From contig NZ_CABHMS010000004.1 of NCBI RefSeq assembly GCF_902167635.1, forward strand, positions 434,001-498,000: a stretch of DNA of 64,000 nt. Reading direction: 5' to 3'. The notes under the pieces were generated by a model. The model was not told where the DNA came from, did no database searches, and saw only the letters and a list, made by a program, of their open reading frames with translations. Shown here piece after piece: positions 17,647-26,689 of the stretch. Position numbers and translations under genes: made by a program. The first letter of the stretch is position 1. Each line of letters opens with the position of its first letter. Origin of the DNA: Chitinophaga vietnamensis. GTDB taxonomy: Bacteria; Bacteroidota; Bacteroidia; Chitinophagales; Chitinophagaceae.

Positions 17647-19392
17647 TTACTTCAACATCAACTCTTTAATATATTTAACCGGTGCGCTACCGTAGCTAAG
17701 GAATTTCTCGTTGAAGGTCTTCAGCTTGTAATCCTTGCCCATCTTCTGTTTGTAGGCTTCGCGCAGATCGATGATCTCTTTGTAGCCGGTGAAATAGCTG
17801 GTGAGCTGTACGCTGGTAACGCTTACCCTTCTCCATTTACCTTCGGCTTCCGCCTGTTGCTGGAAGGCTTCTTTGGTGAGCAGGTGCAGCGCATCTTCCT
17901 TGCTCATGTTCTGCGTATGTACGCTGTAATCCAGGATGGTATTGCATACCGCGCGGAGGTTCCATTTGTACCACATCAGCCACATTTCAGGTTCGTTGTT
18001 GCCATAGCCGTTTTCAAGCATCATCTGTTCTGTATATACGGCCCATCCTTCGATCATGGCGCCATTGCCAAGTAATGATTTGATCAGGCTCGGTGATTGG
18101 TTGGCATATACCAGCTGTGTATAGTGGCCGGGGATGGCTTCGTGGATGTCCAGTATCTGCAGGATGTATTGATTGTATTCACGCAGGTAGCTTTCTGCTT
18201 TGTCTTTCGGCCATCCTTCGAGTGTGCCTACGTTGTAGTAGGTGTTGCCTGACTTGTCATAGGGGCCAGGCGCGCTGATGGAGGCGCCGGCAACGCCAGC
18301 CATATAAGCCGGCTCTTTACGTACCACCAGGGGTTTGGTGGAGTCGAGGTACAGCAGGTCTTTCTCTTTGATGAAGGCGATCAGTTTGGGCAATTGCTTT
18401 TCGATGGCAGATTGGAACTCTTCCGGTTTCACATGTTGAATGGATAAGGTGTCGATCATGCGGCCTATGAGTTCCAGTGAATCAGCGGGCATGGGCGCAT
18501 TGCCAAAGTATTTAGGCCAGAGGCTGCGGCTGATCCTGGTCATCTCGCGATGCACAAATTTCTTACGCGCTACGGCAGAATCATATATCTGCGCAGCGGT
18601 ATAAGAAGATTGAATATTGTAACTGAATTTCTGATCGTATAATTCCTTGCCCAGCCTGAAACTGCGTGGGTGTGCGGGTTTCAGGTCTTTGAGCCAGGCG
18701 GCGTAATCCTGGATGGCTTTGGTGGCCGTTGCTGCGCGGGCGAGCATTGCTTTCTTTTCTTCGGCAGGAATATTTGTTTTGTTGAGAGAATCAGCAAAAT
18801 CTTTTCCGAAGATAGACAGGCCGCCATTATTCTGATCGATGGCCAGCGATGTTAATTCCGGCACGGGATCTTTGATCTGTTTTTTTGCGGCTTCGTAGTA
18901 GGCAGGAATATTTTTCATGCGGAGGAAGAAGCTGCGCAGCCTGGATTCCAGCGGAGCGTAGTTTTCATTGAGGATGAACGCGAAGGTATTGCTCACATTG
19001 AAAGAGGAGGGATCCCATTCATTGGCTTTCTGATCGTTGATGGCCCATTGCGATCCTTTGAGATAGTTTTCGATGAGCTGGTAATCGATCTGGTTAGCGG
19101 GTGTGAGCTTATCGAGCTGGTATGCTTTGAGTGAATCGAGTTGTTGTTGGGCGAAGGCCAGCGAGGCCTGGGTGGCGGCGGCATCCGGCACTATGAGCAC
19201 GGAGTCGTAGTTGTGAAAACCCACGGTGGTGGCCCAATCCGGGTTCTCTTTCCATAACGCGTCTATAAAGTGTTGTTCATAGTTGCTGAAAGTGGCGTTC
19301 AGCGTGCTGTCGCTGCCCTGGCTTTTTCCGCCGCCATTGTTACAGGCCGACAGCGCAGCAGCTGCAGCAGCATAAATAAGGATTTTTCTCAT
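17647..19392 (-). CDS. DUF885 lipoprotein, putative metallopeptidase
   Basis: The protein is about 581 aa from ATG 19392 (MRKILIYAAAAAALSAC), with a lipobox at LSAC. The body is a DUF885 domain: WATTVGFHNYDS at the start, NTYYNVGTLEGWPKDKAESYLREYN, the metal motif HEAIPGHYTQ, then GNGAMIEGWAVYTEQMMLENGY with the third-ligand glutamate, and the family ending LREAYKQKMG...FNEKFLSYGSAPVKYIKELM. The family is related to M3-like/carboxypeptidase-type zinc peptidases; substrates are unknown. The longer 19476 start begins inside the dcd terminator and is rejected. Predicted periplasmic or surface-anchored. Confidence 0.92.
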   Translation of the reverse strand: MRKILIYAAAAAALSACNNGGGKSQGSDSTLNATFSNYEQHFIDALWKENPDWATTVGFHNYDSVLIVPDAAATQASLAFAQQQLDSLKAYQLDKLTPANQIDYQLIENYLKGSQWAINDQKANEWDPSSFNVSNTFAFILNENYAPLESRLRSFFLRMKNIPAYYEAAKKQIKDPVPELTSLAIDQNNGGLSIFGKDFADSLNKTNIPAEEKKAMLARAATATKAIQDYAAWLKDLKPAHPRSFRLGKELYDQKFSYNIQSSYTAAQIYDSAVARKKFVHREMTRISRSLWPKYFGNAPMPADSLELIGRMIDTLSIQHVKPEEFQSAIEKQLPKLIAFIKEKDLLYLDSTKPLVVRKEPAYMAGVAGASISAPGPYDKSGNTYYNVGTLEGWPKDKAESYLREYNQYILQILDIHEAIPGHYTQLVYANQSPSLIKSLLGNGAMIEGWAVYTEQMMLENGYGNNEPEMWLMWYKWNLRAVCNTILDYSVHTQNMSKEDALHLLTKEAFQQQAEAEGKWRRVSVTSVQLTSYFTGYKEIIDLREAYKQKMGKDYKLKTFNEKFLSYGSAPVKYIKELMLK

Positions 19393-19465
19393 TGCAGTTA
19401 GTTGATAGTTTAAAAAGGTAGATCGAATATACAAATTCCGGTTCTTTTCGTTTGGCGGGCGCACT

Positions 19466-19516
19466 AAAATAGCCAAGGCCCGCTATGCAGGTTTGCTAGC
19501 GGGCCTTGGCTATTTT
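19466..19516. terminator. Strong terminator after dcd (20-bp stem)
   Basis: A perfect 20-bp stem, 19466-19485 with 19497-19516, has an 11-nt loop, a GC-rich core and AAAAT/ATTTT ends. It lies eight bases past the dcd stop. Confidence 0.95.
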
Positions 19517-19523
19517 AAATTTA

Positions 19524-20060
19524 TCAAAAATCATTTCGCCACATCATGCTCTCCACCGGCCTGATGGTGCGGCCATTATATTTGGCGTTACCTTTCTTGT
19601 TATAGAATGTTTCCACTTCGCCTTCTACTACAAAGTAGATCAGCTGGCCGATCGGCATGCCGGCGTATATGCGTACCGGTTGTGCGCAGGAGATTTCGAG
19701 CGTCCAGGTGTTACAGAAGCCTACATCGCCTTTACCGGCGGTAGCGTGAATATCGATCCCGAGGCGGCCGGTGCTGGACTTGCCTTCCAGGAAAGGGACG
19801 TGCGCATGTGTTTCGGTGTACTCTTCAGTTACACCCAGGTATAGTGTGCCCGGTTGAAGGATGTAACCTTCTTCCGGTATCTCGAAATGTTCGATCTCAT
19901 TGTGTTTACGCGCATCCAGGATACGGTCTTTGTACGTAGCGAGGTACTTGCCGAGGTGTACATCATAGGAATTGGTACCGAGATATTTACGGTCGTACGG
20001 CGAGATCACGATCGTGCCCTTTTCAATTTCCTCCAGTATCCGTTTGTCTGACAAAATCAT
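19524..20060 (-). CDS. dcd: dCTP deaminase
   Basis: A 178-aa enzyme deaminating dCTP to dUTP for thymidylate synthesis. Clear motifs are GTNSYDVHLG near the N-terminus, the nucleotide site EGKSSTGRLGIDIHATAGKGDVGF, and the catalytic-glutamate segment TWTLEISC. Length and motif order are normal for a homotrimeric dUTPase-fold deaminase. It is transcribed alone, divergent from the phosphopantetheinyl transferase gene over 77 bp. Confidence 0.96.
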   Translation of the reverse strand: MILSDKRILEEIEKGTIVISPYDRKYLGTNSYDVHLGKYLATYKDRILDARKHNEIEHFEIPEEGYILQPGTLYLGVTEEYTETHAHVPFLEGKSSTGRLGIDIHATAGKGDVGFCNTWTLEISCAQPVRIYAGMPIGQLIYFVVEGEVETFYNKKGNAKYNGRTIRPVESMMWRNDF

Positions 20061-20137
20061 GCTGAGTGGTTAGTTTGTTAGGTGAAAGAGAGTTTTAGTA
20101 AGCAGCATTCCGCTTTTTTGCTTTAATTTGGCAAGAT

Positions 20138-20758
20138 ATGCCATTAATACGTACCATACAAATTGATCCGGAAACCAGGCTGGGAGTGTGGAAAATTGGT
20201 GAACAAGAAGATTTTTTCCGGGCCAGGGTGAACATCAGTCCTGAGATACATCATCCGCATAAACGACTGCAGCATTTCGCCGGGAGATACTTGTTGGTGA
20301 GCCTTTTCCCGGAATTTCCGCTCCATGAGATCAGGATTGCAGGAAGCCGCAAACCGGTGCTGAGCTGCAACAGCTACCATTTCTCCATTTCGCATTGCGG
20401 TGATTATGCCGCTGCTATCGTGAGCCGTAAAGCCGCTGTGGGCATCGATATAGAAGAAGTGAAGCCCAAGATAGGGCTGGTAGCGCATAAGTTCCTGTCG
20501 CCGGAAGAGCAGGCCTTCATTGATCCCCTGCATACCTTGCGGCATCAAACCATCTGCTGGAGCGCCAAGGAAGCCATGTTCAAATGGTATGGCCACGGAA
20601 GCGTTGATTTTAAAGAGCATATGCGTTTGCATCCCTTTCCTTACCAGCCGCTGGGTTTTATTAATGCTGATTTTATGAAGCCGGATTCAAATACCCGGTT
20701 ATATTTGCAATATGTAATGGAAAATGATCTATGCCTTGCATGGACGCATCCTGCGTGA
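20138..20758 (+). CDS. 4'-phosphopantetheinyl transferase superfamily protein
   Basis: A 206-aa Sfp/HetI-type enzyme that would transfer phosphopantetheine from CoA to a carrier protein serine. The magnesium site VGIDIEEV and the WSAKEAMFKWYG motif are intact, and FSISHCGDYAAA precedes them as in the family. It is not next to polyketide or peptide synthase genes, so it may serve fatty-acid ACP. TTTAATTTGG at 20122-20131 resembles a -7 element and ends seven bases before the ATG, implying a very short leader. Confidence 0.9.
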   Translation: MPLIRTIQIDPETRLGVWKIGEQEDFFRARVNISPEIHHPHKRLQHFAGRYLLVSLFPEFPLHEIRIAGSRKPVLSCNSYHFSISHCGDYAAAIVSRKAAVGIDIEEVKPKIGLVAHKFLSPEEQAFIDPLHTLRHQTICWSAKEAMFKWYGHGSVDFKEHMRLHPFPYQPLGFINADFMKPDSNTRLYLQYVMENDLCLAWTHPA

Positions 20759-20790
20759 GGAAAGGATTTTATCATAACGCTTGTATTTTT

Positions 20791-21294
20791 ATGAAGATTT
20801 TTTTACTTGGCTTCATGGGAGCCGGAAAATCCTATTGGGGAAAACAGCTGGCCGAACACTGGCAGCTGCCCTACTATGACCTGGATGAAGTGATCGTGGA
20901 AGCAGAAGAGATGGCCATCAGCGATATCTTTGCCACCAAAGGGGAAGATTATTTCCGGGAACGGGAAAGCATGTTGCTGCGGGAATTGTCGCGCCAGGAA
21001 AAATTCCTCATCTCCTGCGGCGGTGGCACGCCCTGCTTTCAGGATAATATGGACTTCATGAATGAACGCGGCATCACCATCTGGATCAATCCATCCATAC
21101 AGGCAATGGTGGAAAGACTGCAGAGGAAAAAATATAAACGTCCGCTCATCGCCGATCTCGAAGACGAGGACCTGGTGGACTTTGTAGAGAAGAAGCTGGC
21201 CGAGCGCCTGCCCTTCTACCAGCAATCAAAATATATAATTTCATCCGATACTATTTCATTGGATACCTTTACAAAAAATATCGAGCATGCATAA
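20791..21294 (+). CDS. aroK: Shikimate kinase
   Basis: A 167-aa kinase phosphorylating shikimate at O3 in aromatic amino-acid synthesis. ATG 20791 (MKIFLLGFMGAGKSYWG) places the P-loop GFMGAGKS where AroK has it; the upstream frame overlaps the previous gene. Also visible are the DLDE site, FRERES for shikimate binding, the CGGGTPC loop and the lid KRPLIADL. It follows the phosphopantetheinyl transferase by 32 bp and overlaps the DUF423 gene by 8 bp. Confidence 0.95.
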   Translation: MKIFLLGFMGAGKSYWGKQLAEHWQLPYYDLDEVIVEAEEMAISDIFATKGEDYFRERESMLLRELSRQEKFLISCGGGTPCFQDNMDFMNERGITIWINPSIQAMVERLQRKKYKRPLIADLEDEDLVDFVEKKLAERLPFYQQSKYIISSDTISLDTFTKNIEHA

Positions 21295-21679
21295 AAGTTT
21301 TTTAGTGTGGGCAGCAGCTTTGGGTGCATTGGCAGTGATCTTAGGCGCCTTCGGCGCGCACAAGCTCAAAGAGCTGGTGCCTCCTGAAACTGTCAGCACC
21401 TTCCAGACAGGCGTTACTTATCAGTTTTATCATGTGTTTGCATTGCTGGCAACCGGCATCCTCTTTGCTTATGTGCCCGGCAATCAGCTGCAATGGGCCG
21501 GCAGATGCTTTATCATCGGCACCCTTCTTTTTTCTGGTTCACTGTACCTGCTCACCATGCTGAAAATGACCGGCAGCGTGGGTTTGAAAGGAATAGGCAT
21601 ATTAACGCCCATCGGTGGCGTGTTTTATATTGCAGGGTGGATCTGCCTGCTCAGCGGCGTGCTGAAACTGAAAGCTTAA
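21287..21679 (+). CDS. DUF423 (YgdD-like) membrane protein
   Basis: A 130-aa protein with four membrane segments and the DUF423 hallmark GALAVILGAFGAHKLKE near the N-terminus, then TYQFYHVFALLATG and a closing TPIGGVFYIAGWICLL. The family is a conserved small inner-membrane protein of unknown role. Its ATG lies inside the last codons of aroK, so translation is probably coupled. Confidence 0.93.
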   Translation: MHKSFLVWAAALGALAVILGAFGAHKLKELVPPETVSTFQTGVTYQFYHVFALLATGILFAYVPGNQLQWAGRCFIIGTLLFSGSLYLLTMLKMTGSVGLKGIGILTPIGGVFYIAGWICLLSGVLKLKA

Positions 21680-21695
21680 AAGCAAACCGACATTT

Positions 21696-23117
21696 ATGTG
21701 GAAATTTTTTGGTGTGCTGTTAGGATGCGTGTGCCTGGGAACAGCCATCTTCGCACAAGGTAACCAACCCATCACCGGTAAATGGTATGGCGTAGCCACT
21801 TCGTACTATGGTGAAAAACAACGTTTGATCGTAGAACTGAACCGGCAGGGCGACCAATACACCGGCACCCTGCAAAGCCCCGACCAAACCAGCGAAGCCA
21901 TCGCCTTTGATCAGGTGGTGTACCGAAAAGATACGCTGCTGCTGAGTATTGCCGATATCCGCTTCGCCTATACCGGCGTGTGGGACGCTGCCACACAGGC
22001 TTTCAAAGGCCTGTTCTCCTGGAGTGGGCAACAAAGTAATTTCGATCTTTCCCGTAAGGAAATAAAAAAAGAAGACCTTTATAAAAGGCCACAGGAGCCC
22101 AAACCACCGTATCCTTATCATACGGAAGAAGTGAAGTTTGTGAACCGGCACGACAGTGTTCAGCTGGCAGGCACTTTCACCCGGCCGGCAGATAATATCA
22201 GCCGCTATCCGGTGGTAGTGATGATCTCGGGATCAGGGCCGCAGGACCGCGATGAAGAAATGGCTTCACATAAAACATTCCTTGTGCTGGCCGATTATCT
22301 CGCCCGTAATGGTATCGCCTCCCTCCGTTATGATGATCGCGGTACTGCGGCTTCCGGCGGCACCTACGCCACGGCAGATATCTATGCATTTGCACGCGAT
22401 GCCGCCGCCGCTGCGGAATATCTCAAAGGACGGAAAGATGTAGACCCGCACAGCATCGGCCTGCTGGGCCACAGCGAAGGCGCCATCATCGCACAGATCG
22501 TGGCAGCCAATAATCCGCACATCGCTTTCGTTGTATCTATGGCAGGCGTGGGGCTCACCGGCCGCGAAATGGTAGACCAGCGTATGATCATGGATGCGAT
22601 GCTCAACGGAGAGCCCGACAGCCTCATACGCCGCCAGCTGCAACGCTACAAGCCTTACTGGGACGCACTCGCCGAAGATACCAGCATCGAAGTAGCGAAA
22701 GCCAAAGCCAGCAATGTGCTCCGCAACCTGTATCACGAAGCGCCGGCAGAAGTGAAGCAACAAGTGAATGAAGAAGAATTTGCAGGAAACATTGACCTTA
22801 GTCCCGAAATGTTATCTATATTACGCTACAAACCCCTGCCATATCTGAAGCAGATCAAATGCCCGTTTATGGCAATCAACGGTTCCAGGGATGTGCAGGT
22901 CAATGCGACGGCCAACCTCACTGCACTGGAACGCGGACTGACGGAGAATGGCAACCGGCTGGTAACGATCCGCAAGTTTGAAGGGTTGAATCACCTGTTC
23001 CAACGCTGCAAAACATGCACTGTCACTGAATATGGCGAGCTGGAACAAACCATCGATCCCCTGGTCCCGGAATTTATCGCGCACTGGATTTTGCAGCTGC
23101 CGCCGCTGGGCCAGTAG
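21696..23117 (+). CDS. Secreted alpha/beta hydrolase
   Basis: A 473-aa protein with a signal peptide ending near IFAQ. Residues ~25-125 are a beta-rich module that precedes such hydrolases in Bacteroidota. The hydrolase domain has the oxyanion HGSGP-like MISGSGPQDRDE, the nucleophile GHSEGA, the acid in GSRDVQV and the histidine in GLNHLFQ. This subfamily is annotated as acyl-CoA thioesterase/esterase-like; the true substrate is unknown. The acyl-hydrolase label is inferred. It sits 16 bp after the DUF423 gene and 21 bp before ftsK. Confidence 0.88.
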   Translation: MWKFFGVLLGCVCLGTAIFAQGNQPITGKWYGVATSYYGEKQRLIVELNRQGDQYTGTLQSPDQTSEAIAFDQVVYRKDTLLLSIADIRFAYTGVWDAATQAFKGLFSWSGQQSNFDLSRKEIKKEDLYKRPQEPKPPYPYHTEEVKFVNRHDSVQLAGTFTRPADNISRYPVVVMISGSGPQDRDEEMASHKTFLVLADYLARNGIASLRYDDRGTAASGGTYATADIYAFARDAAAAAEYLKGRKDVDPHSIGLLGHSEGAIIAQIVAANNPHIAFVVSMAGVGLTGREMVDQRMIMDAMLNGEPDSLIRRQLQRYKPYWDALAEDTSIEVAKAKASNVLRNLYHEAPAEVKQQVNEEEFAGNIDLSPEMLSILRYKPLPYLKQIKCPFMAINGSRDVQVNATANLTALERGLTENGNRLVTIRKFEGLNHLFQRCKTCTVTEYGELEQTIDPLVPEFIAHWILQLPPLGQ

Positions 23118-23138
23118 TCCCAATTTTGAAGCTATATT

Positions 23139-25763
23139 ATGTCCAAGAATAAACTGAAAACCGAAAAACCGGAGAGCAAAAAGACCAAACCCGCCGCCCC
23201 CAACAACCCGGACGTGCTGAAGAAAGACAAGGAAGCGGAGGTAAAGGTAAAAGAGCTGGTGAAAGATGAACGCACCCACAAAGTATTGGGCGTGTTCTTC
23301 CTCTTACTGTCTCTGTACTGTTTCATTGCATTCACCTCTTATCTGTTCACCTGGGAAGACGACCAGGACAAAGTATTTCACTACACTACCCGCGAACTGT
23401 TTTTCGGAGACGTGAAAGTGGATAACCTGCTCGGCCGCCTCGGGGCCTATGTTTCACACAATTTCTTCTACAACGGATTTGGTATCGCTTCGTTCCTCTT
23501 CTGTTATTTCTTCTTTATCCTCGGTATCAATTTTATTGTAGGCCGCCGCGTATTTCGTATATGGCGCAATGTAAAATATATCCTCTTTGGCCTGCTGTTC
23601 ATCAGCATGACCTGCGCCTTCCTTACCCCTGGCTCGGAATTCCCATGGGGCGGGGCTTCCGGCAATGCGCTCAACAAATGGACTTCCGGTTTCGTTGGCA
23701 AAACAGGTACCGCCTTGTTGTTGCTGGTAGCCGGCTTATCCTGGCTCATCTGGAAATTCAATTTCGATTTCAAATTACCGGAACGTAAACCTAAACCGCC
23801 CAAACCCGCGCCAGTACCTGCTGTGCCGGATGCGGCCAATCCTGCGCCGGTGACGGCGGGCAAAGCAACGCCGGTACGCGGCAACGGCCTGAAAGATGAT
23901 GGCGGCGTAGTAGTGATACCGCCTGTCAGCTATGAAGAGGAGAGCGAAGATCTGCCTGCCATGCACCTGGTGGAGAAAGAAGACATCACCGTGATCCCTT
24001 CGCATCCGCCGGTGGCAGCGCCTTTGCACGTAGTGACGCCGGAGCCGGAAGAAGAGCCGCTCGCGATCGATGAACCGGAAGAGCCGGAAGAAGAAGGCGG
24101 TCCGCTGCTGTACATCGAAGAAGTGCCTGAACAAAATATCAGCGCCGGCAAGAAAAAAGATCAGCCTGATGAAGTGACCTTTGAAATCAAAGAGACTTTC
24201 AAAGATGAGGAAGAAGAAGTGGAAGAAGTGGAACCTGACCGTTCCTCCATCCCGGTAGATCCTTATGATCCTTCGCTGGACCTGAGCAATTACCGCTTCC
24301 CGGGCCTGGATCTCCTCGAAAATCACAATGCTGATAAAGTGATCGTACAGGATACCACCGAGCTGGAAAAAAACAAGAACCAGATCATCGACACCCTGAA
24401 GAACTACGATATCTCTATCCAGAAGATCAGCGCTACGGTTGGTCCTACAGTTACTTTGTATGAGATCGTGCCCGCTGCGGGCGTGCGTATTTCGCGTATC
24501 AAAAACCTGGAAGATGATATTGCGCTGAGCCTTTCGGCGCTGGGTATCCGTATCATTGCGCCGATACCGGGCAAGGGTACCATTGGTATTGAAGTGCCGA
24601 ATGTGAAGAAGAGCATCGTATCGCTCAAGAACCTGCTCGCCTCCGAGAAATTCCAGAACAGCACAATGGACCTGCCCATCGCTATCGGTAAGAAGATCGA
24701 CAATGAAAACTTCATCGCCGATCTGGCCAAGATGCCACACTTGCTGATGGCAGGTGCTACCGGCCAGGGTAAATCCGTTGGTATCAATACTTTGCTGGTA
24801 TCGCTGTTATACAAAAAACATCCGTCGCAACTGAAGTTTGTACTGGTAGATCCGAAGAAAGTGGAATTGTCGCTGTACAAACTGATCGAGAAACATTTCC
24901 TGGCCAAGCTGCCCGGCGAAGATGATGCGATCATCACGGATACCAAGAAAGTGATTCACACGCTGAATGCCTTGTGTATAGAGATGGACCTGCGCTACGA
25001 CCTGTTGAAAGAGGCCGGCACGCGCAATATCCGCGAGTATAATAACAAGTTCACACAACGCAGGCTCAATCCGCAGAAGGGCCACCGTTACCTGCCATTC
25101 ATTGTGCTGGTGGTTGACGAGTTCGCCGATCTGATCATGACGGCCGGCAAGGAAGTGGAGATGCCGATTGCGCGACTGGCCCAGCTGGCGCGTGCGGTGG
25201 GCATACACCTGATCATTGCTACGCAGCGCCCGTCCGTGAATATCATCACCGGTACGATCAAGGCCAACTTCCCGGCGCGTATCGCATTCAAGGTATCTTC
25301 CAAAATAGATTCGCGTACCATCCTGGATATCGGCGGCGCCGAACAGTTGATCGGGCAGGGGGATATGCTGGTATCATTCAATGGCGAGCTGGTGCGCCTT
25401 CAATGCGCATTTGTGGATACGCCGGAAGTGGAAAACGTAGCAGAGTTCATCGGCAAACAAAAAGGCTATCCCGATGCTTTCCTGCTGCCTGAATATGTTG
25501 ATGAGAAAGACCTGGAAGGCAAAGAGCTGAGCCTGGCCGATCGTGATCCTTTATTTGAAGAGGCGGCGCAGGTGATCGTGCAAACGCAGCAGGGCTCTAC
25601 CTCGCTGTTACAGCGCCGTATGAAGCTCGGTTATAACCGTGCGGGCAGGTTGATGGATCAACTGGAAGCTGCTGGTATCGTGGGTCCCAATATGGGCAGC
25701 AAGGCCAGGGATGTGTTGGTGAAAACAGATGCAGAGCTCTTCGATATTCTTAATAATTTATAA
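23139..25763 (+). CDS. ftsK: DNA translocase FtsK/SpoIIIE
   Basis: An 874-aa chromosome translocase of the division septum. A Lys-rich head is followed by about four membrane spans in residues ~45-200, then a proline- and acid-rich linker (~205-390), the alpha/beta motor with Walker A GATGQGKSVG at about 537-546 and Walker B VLVVDEFADL near 650-660, and a C-terminal winged-helix gamma domain (LLQRRMKLGYNRAGRLMDQLEAAGIVG, about 824-850) that reads KOPS-like polarity sites. The length is typical for Bacteroidota. The gamma domain is complete, so directional translocation is expected. Confidence 0.97.
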   Translation: MSKNKLKTEKPESKKTKPAAPNNPDVLKKDKEAEVKVKELVKDERTHKVLGVFFLLLSLYCFIAFTSYLFTWEDDQDKVFHYTTRELFFGDVKVDNLLGRLGAYVSHNFFYNGFGIASFLFCYFFFILGINFIVGRRVFRIWRNVKYILFGLLFISMTCAFLTPGSEFPWGGASGNALNKWTSGFVGKTGTALLLLVAGLSWLIWKFNFDFKLPERKPKPPKPAPVPAVPDAANPAPVTAGKATPVRGNGLKDDGGVVVIPPVSYEEESEDLPAMHLVEKEDITVIPSHPPVAAPLHVVTPEPEEEPLAIDEPEEPEEEGGPLLYIEEVPEQNISAGKKKDQPDEVTFEIKETFKDEEEEVEEVEPDRSSIPVDPYDPSLDLSNYRFPGLDLLENHNADKVIVQDTTELEKNKNQIIDTLKNYDISIQKISATVGPTVTLYEIVPAAGVRISRIKNLEDDIALSLSALGIRIIAPIPGKGTIGIEVPNVKKSIVSLKNLLASEKFQNSTMDLPIAIGKKIDNENFIADLAKMPHLLMAGATGQGKSVGINTLLVSLLYKKHPSQLKFVLVDPKKVELSLYKLIEKHFLAKLPGEDDAIITDTKKVIHTLNALCIEMDLRYDLLKEAGTRNIREYNNKFTQRRLNPQKGHRYLPFIVLVVDEFADLIMTAGKEVEMPIARLAQLARAVGIHLIIATQRPSVNIITGTIKANFPARIAFKVSSKIDSRTILDIGGAEQLIGQGDMLVSFNGELVRLQCAFVDTPEVENVAEFIGKQKGYPDAFLLPEYVDEKDLEGKELSLADRDPLFEEAAQVIVQTQQGSTSLLQRRMKLGYNRAGRLMDQLEAAGIVGPNMGSKARDVLVKTDAELFDILNNL

Positions 25764-25896
25764 TAATATGTTAAGAGTTTGTAGAATATGTGGAGAGATT
25801 CATTGAAATATACGAATTTCGGGGCGCTTTAAGCAACCGATTAAACACACCGGCATGGCATTTGTCCAATGCGGTAAGAAACCAAAAAAAACTACG

Positions 25897-26556
25897 ATGA
25901 AGAAATTTCTATTAACAGGAATGTTGTTGGGTGGAATCATTTTCAGTGGCATGGCGCAAGGCAAAGCTGCCAACGATCCCAAGGCAAAAACAATCCTGGA
26001 TGGTGTGAGCACTAAATTCAAATCGCTCAAATCCGTAGTGGCTAATTTTATATTGAAAGTGGAAGGCGCCAACAACAGCGTATCCGATTCCAAGAAAGGA
26101 ACTGTATATATGAAAGGCCCGAAATATAAAGTGACCATGGAAGGGCAGGAGATCATCAGCGATAACAAAACCTCCTGGACCTACGCCAAGGACGTGAATG
26201 AAGTAACCATCAACAATGTAGACCAGAGCAGCGGCTCCATCACGCCGGCGAAGCTCTTCACCAATTTCTACGATAAAGATTTCCTGTACCGCCTTTCCGG
26301 CGAAACCAATGAAAAAGGTAAAGTGCTGGAGAATATTGAAATGACGCCGACAGACAAGTCCAAGAATATATTCAAGGTGATCGTTTCTGTGGATAAGAAA
26401 GCCCAGAATATCGCTAAAATGAAAGTGTTCGAGAAGAACGGTAACCACTATACGTACGAGATCACCAACTTTACGCCCAATGCGACTGTAAGTGATGCTA
26501 CGTTCACCTTCGATCCCAAGAAATATCCTGGGGTAGAGGTGGTGGACCTCCGATAA
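25897..26556 (+). CDS. LolA-like outer-membrane lipoprotein carrier family protein
   Basis: The protein is about 219 aa with a cleavable signal (MKKFLLTGMLLGGIIFSGMAQ) and a LolA/LolB-fold domain: DPKAKTILDGVSTKFKSLKSVVANF, GTVYMKGPKYKV, DNKTSWTYAKDVNEVTINN, and DATFTFDPKKYPGVEVVDLR as the family ending. In Bacteroidota the gene lies regularly next to ftsK, as here, 133 bp downstream. A role in lipoprotein transport is inferred from fold similarity. ATG 25897 replaces an earlier start at 25855 that has no signal sequence. Confidence 0.88.
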   Translation: MKKFLLTGMLLGGIIFSGMAQGKAANDPKAKTILDGVSTKFKSLKSVVANFILKVEGANNSVSDSKKGTVYMKGPKYKVTMEGQEIISDNKTSWTYAKDVNEVTINNVDQSSGSITPAKLFTNFYDKDFLYRLSGETNEKGKVLENIEMTPTDKSKNIFKVIVSVDKKAQNIAKMKVFEKNGNHYTYEITNFTPNATVSDATFTFDPKKYPGVEVVDLR

Positions 26557-26559
26557 GAT

Positions 26560-26641
26560 AATTACGAATTACGAGTTAAGAATTACGGCCCATCCGATAG
26601 ATCGTCGGTGGGCCGTAATTCTTAACTCGTAATTCGTAATT
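26560..26641. repeat. Stop-abutting inverted repeat 2 (33-bp arms)
   Basis: A perfect 33-nt arm pair (26560-26592 with 26609-26641) begins three bases after the LolA-like TAA. CCGA/TCGG at 26594-26597 and 26605-26608 extends the stem. Arms are built of AATTACG-type words. The distal arm overlaps the -33 region of the lpdA promoter. Confidence 0.95.
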
Positions 26642-26663
26642 CCTGATTATTTTTCTACCTTTG
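26633..26663 (+). promoter_or_regulatory. Promoter for lpdA
   Basis: TACCTTTG (26656-26663) is an exact TAnnTTTG -7 element. TTCG at 26633-26636, one mismatch from TTTG, lies 19 bp upstream and inside the inverted-repeat arm. The predicted start near 26670 gives a leader of about 20 nt. Confidence 0.6.
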
Positions 26664-26689
26664 GCAAGTTTTAATTAAAATTAAACAAT

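Noticed and set aside
23775-24740. 321-codon antisense frame over the ftsK linker
   Set aside because: Arg/Phe/His-rich shadow of the Pro/Glu-rich linker.
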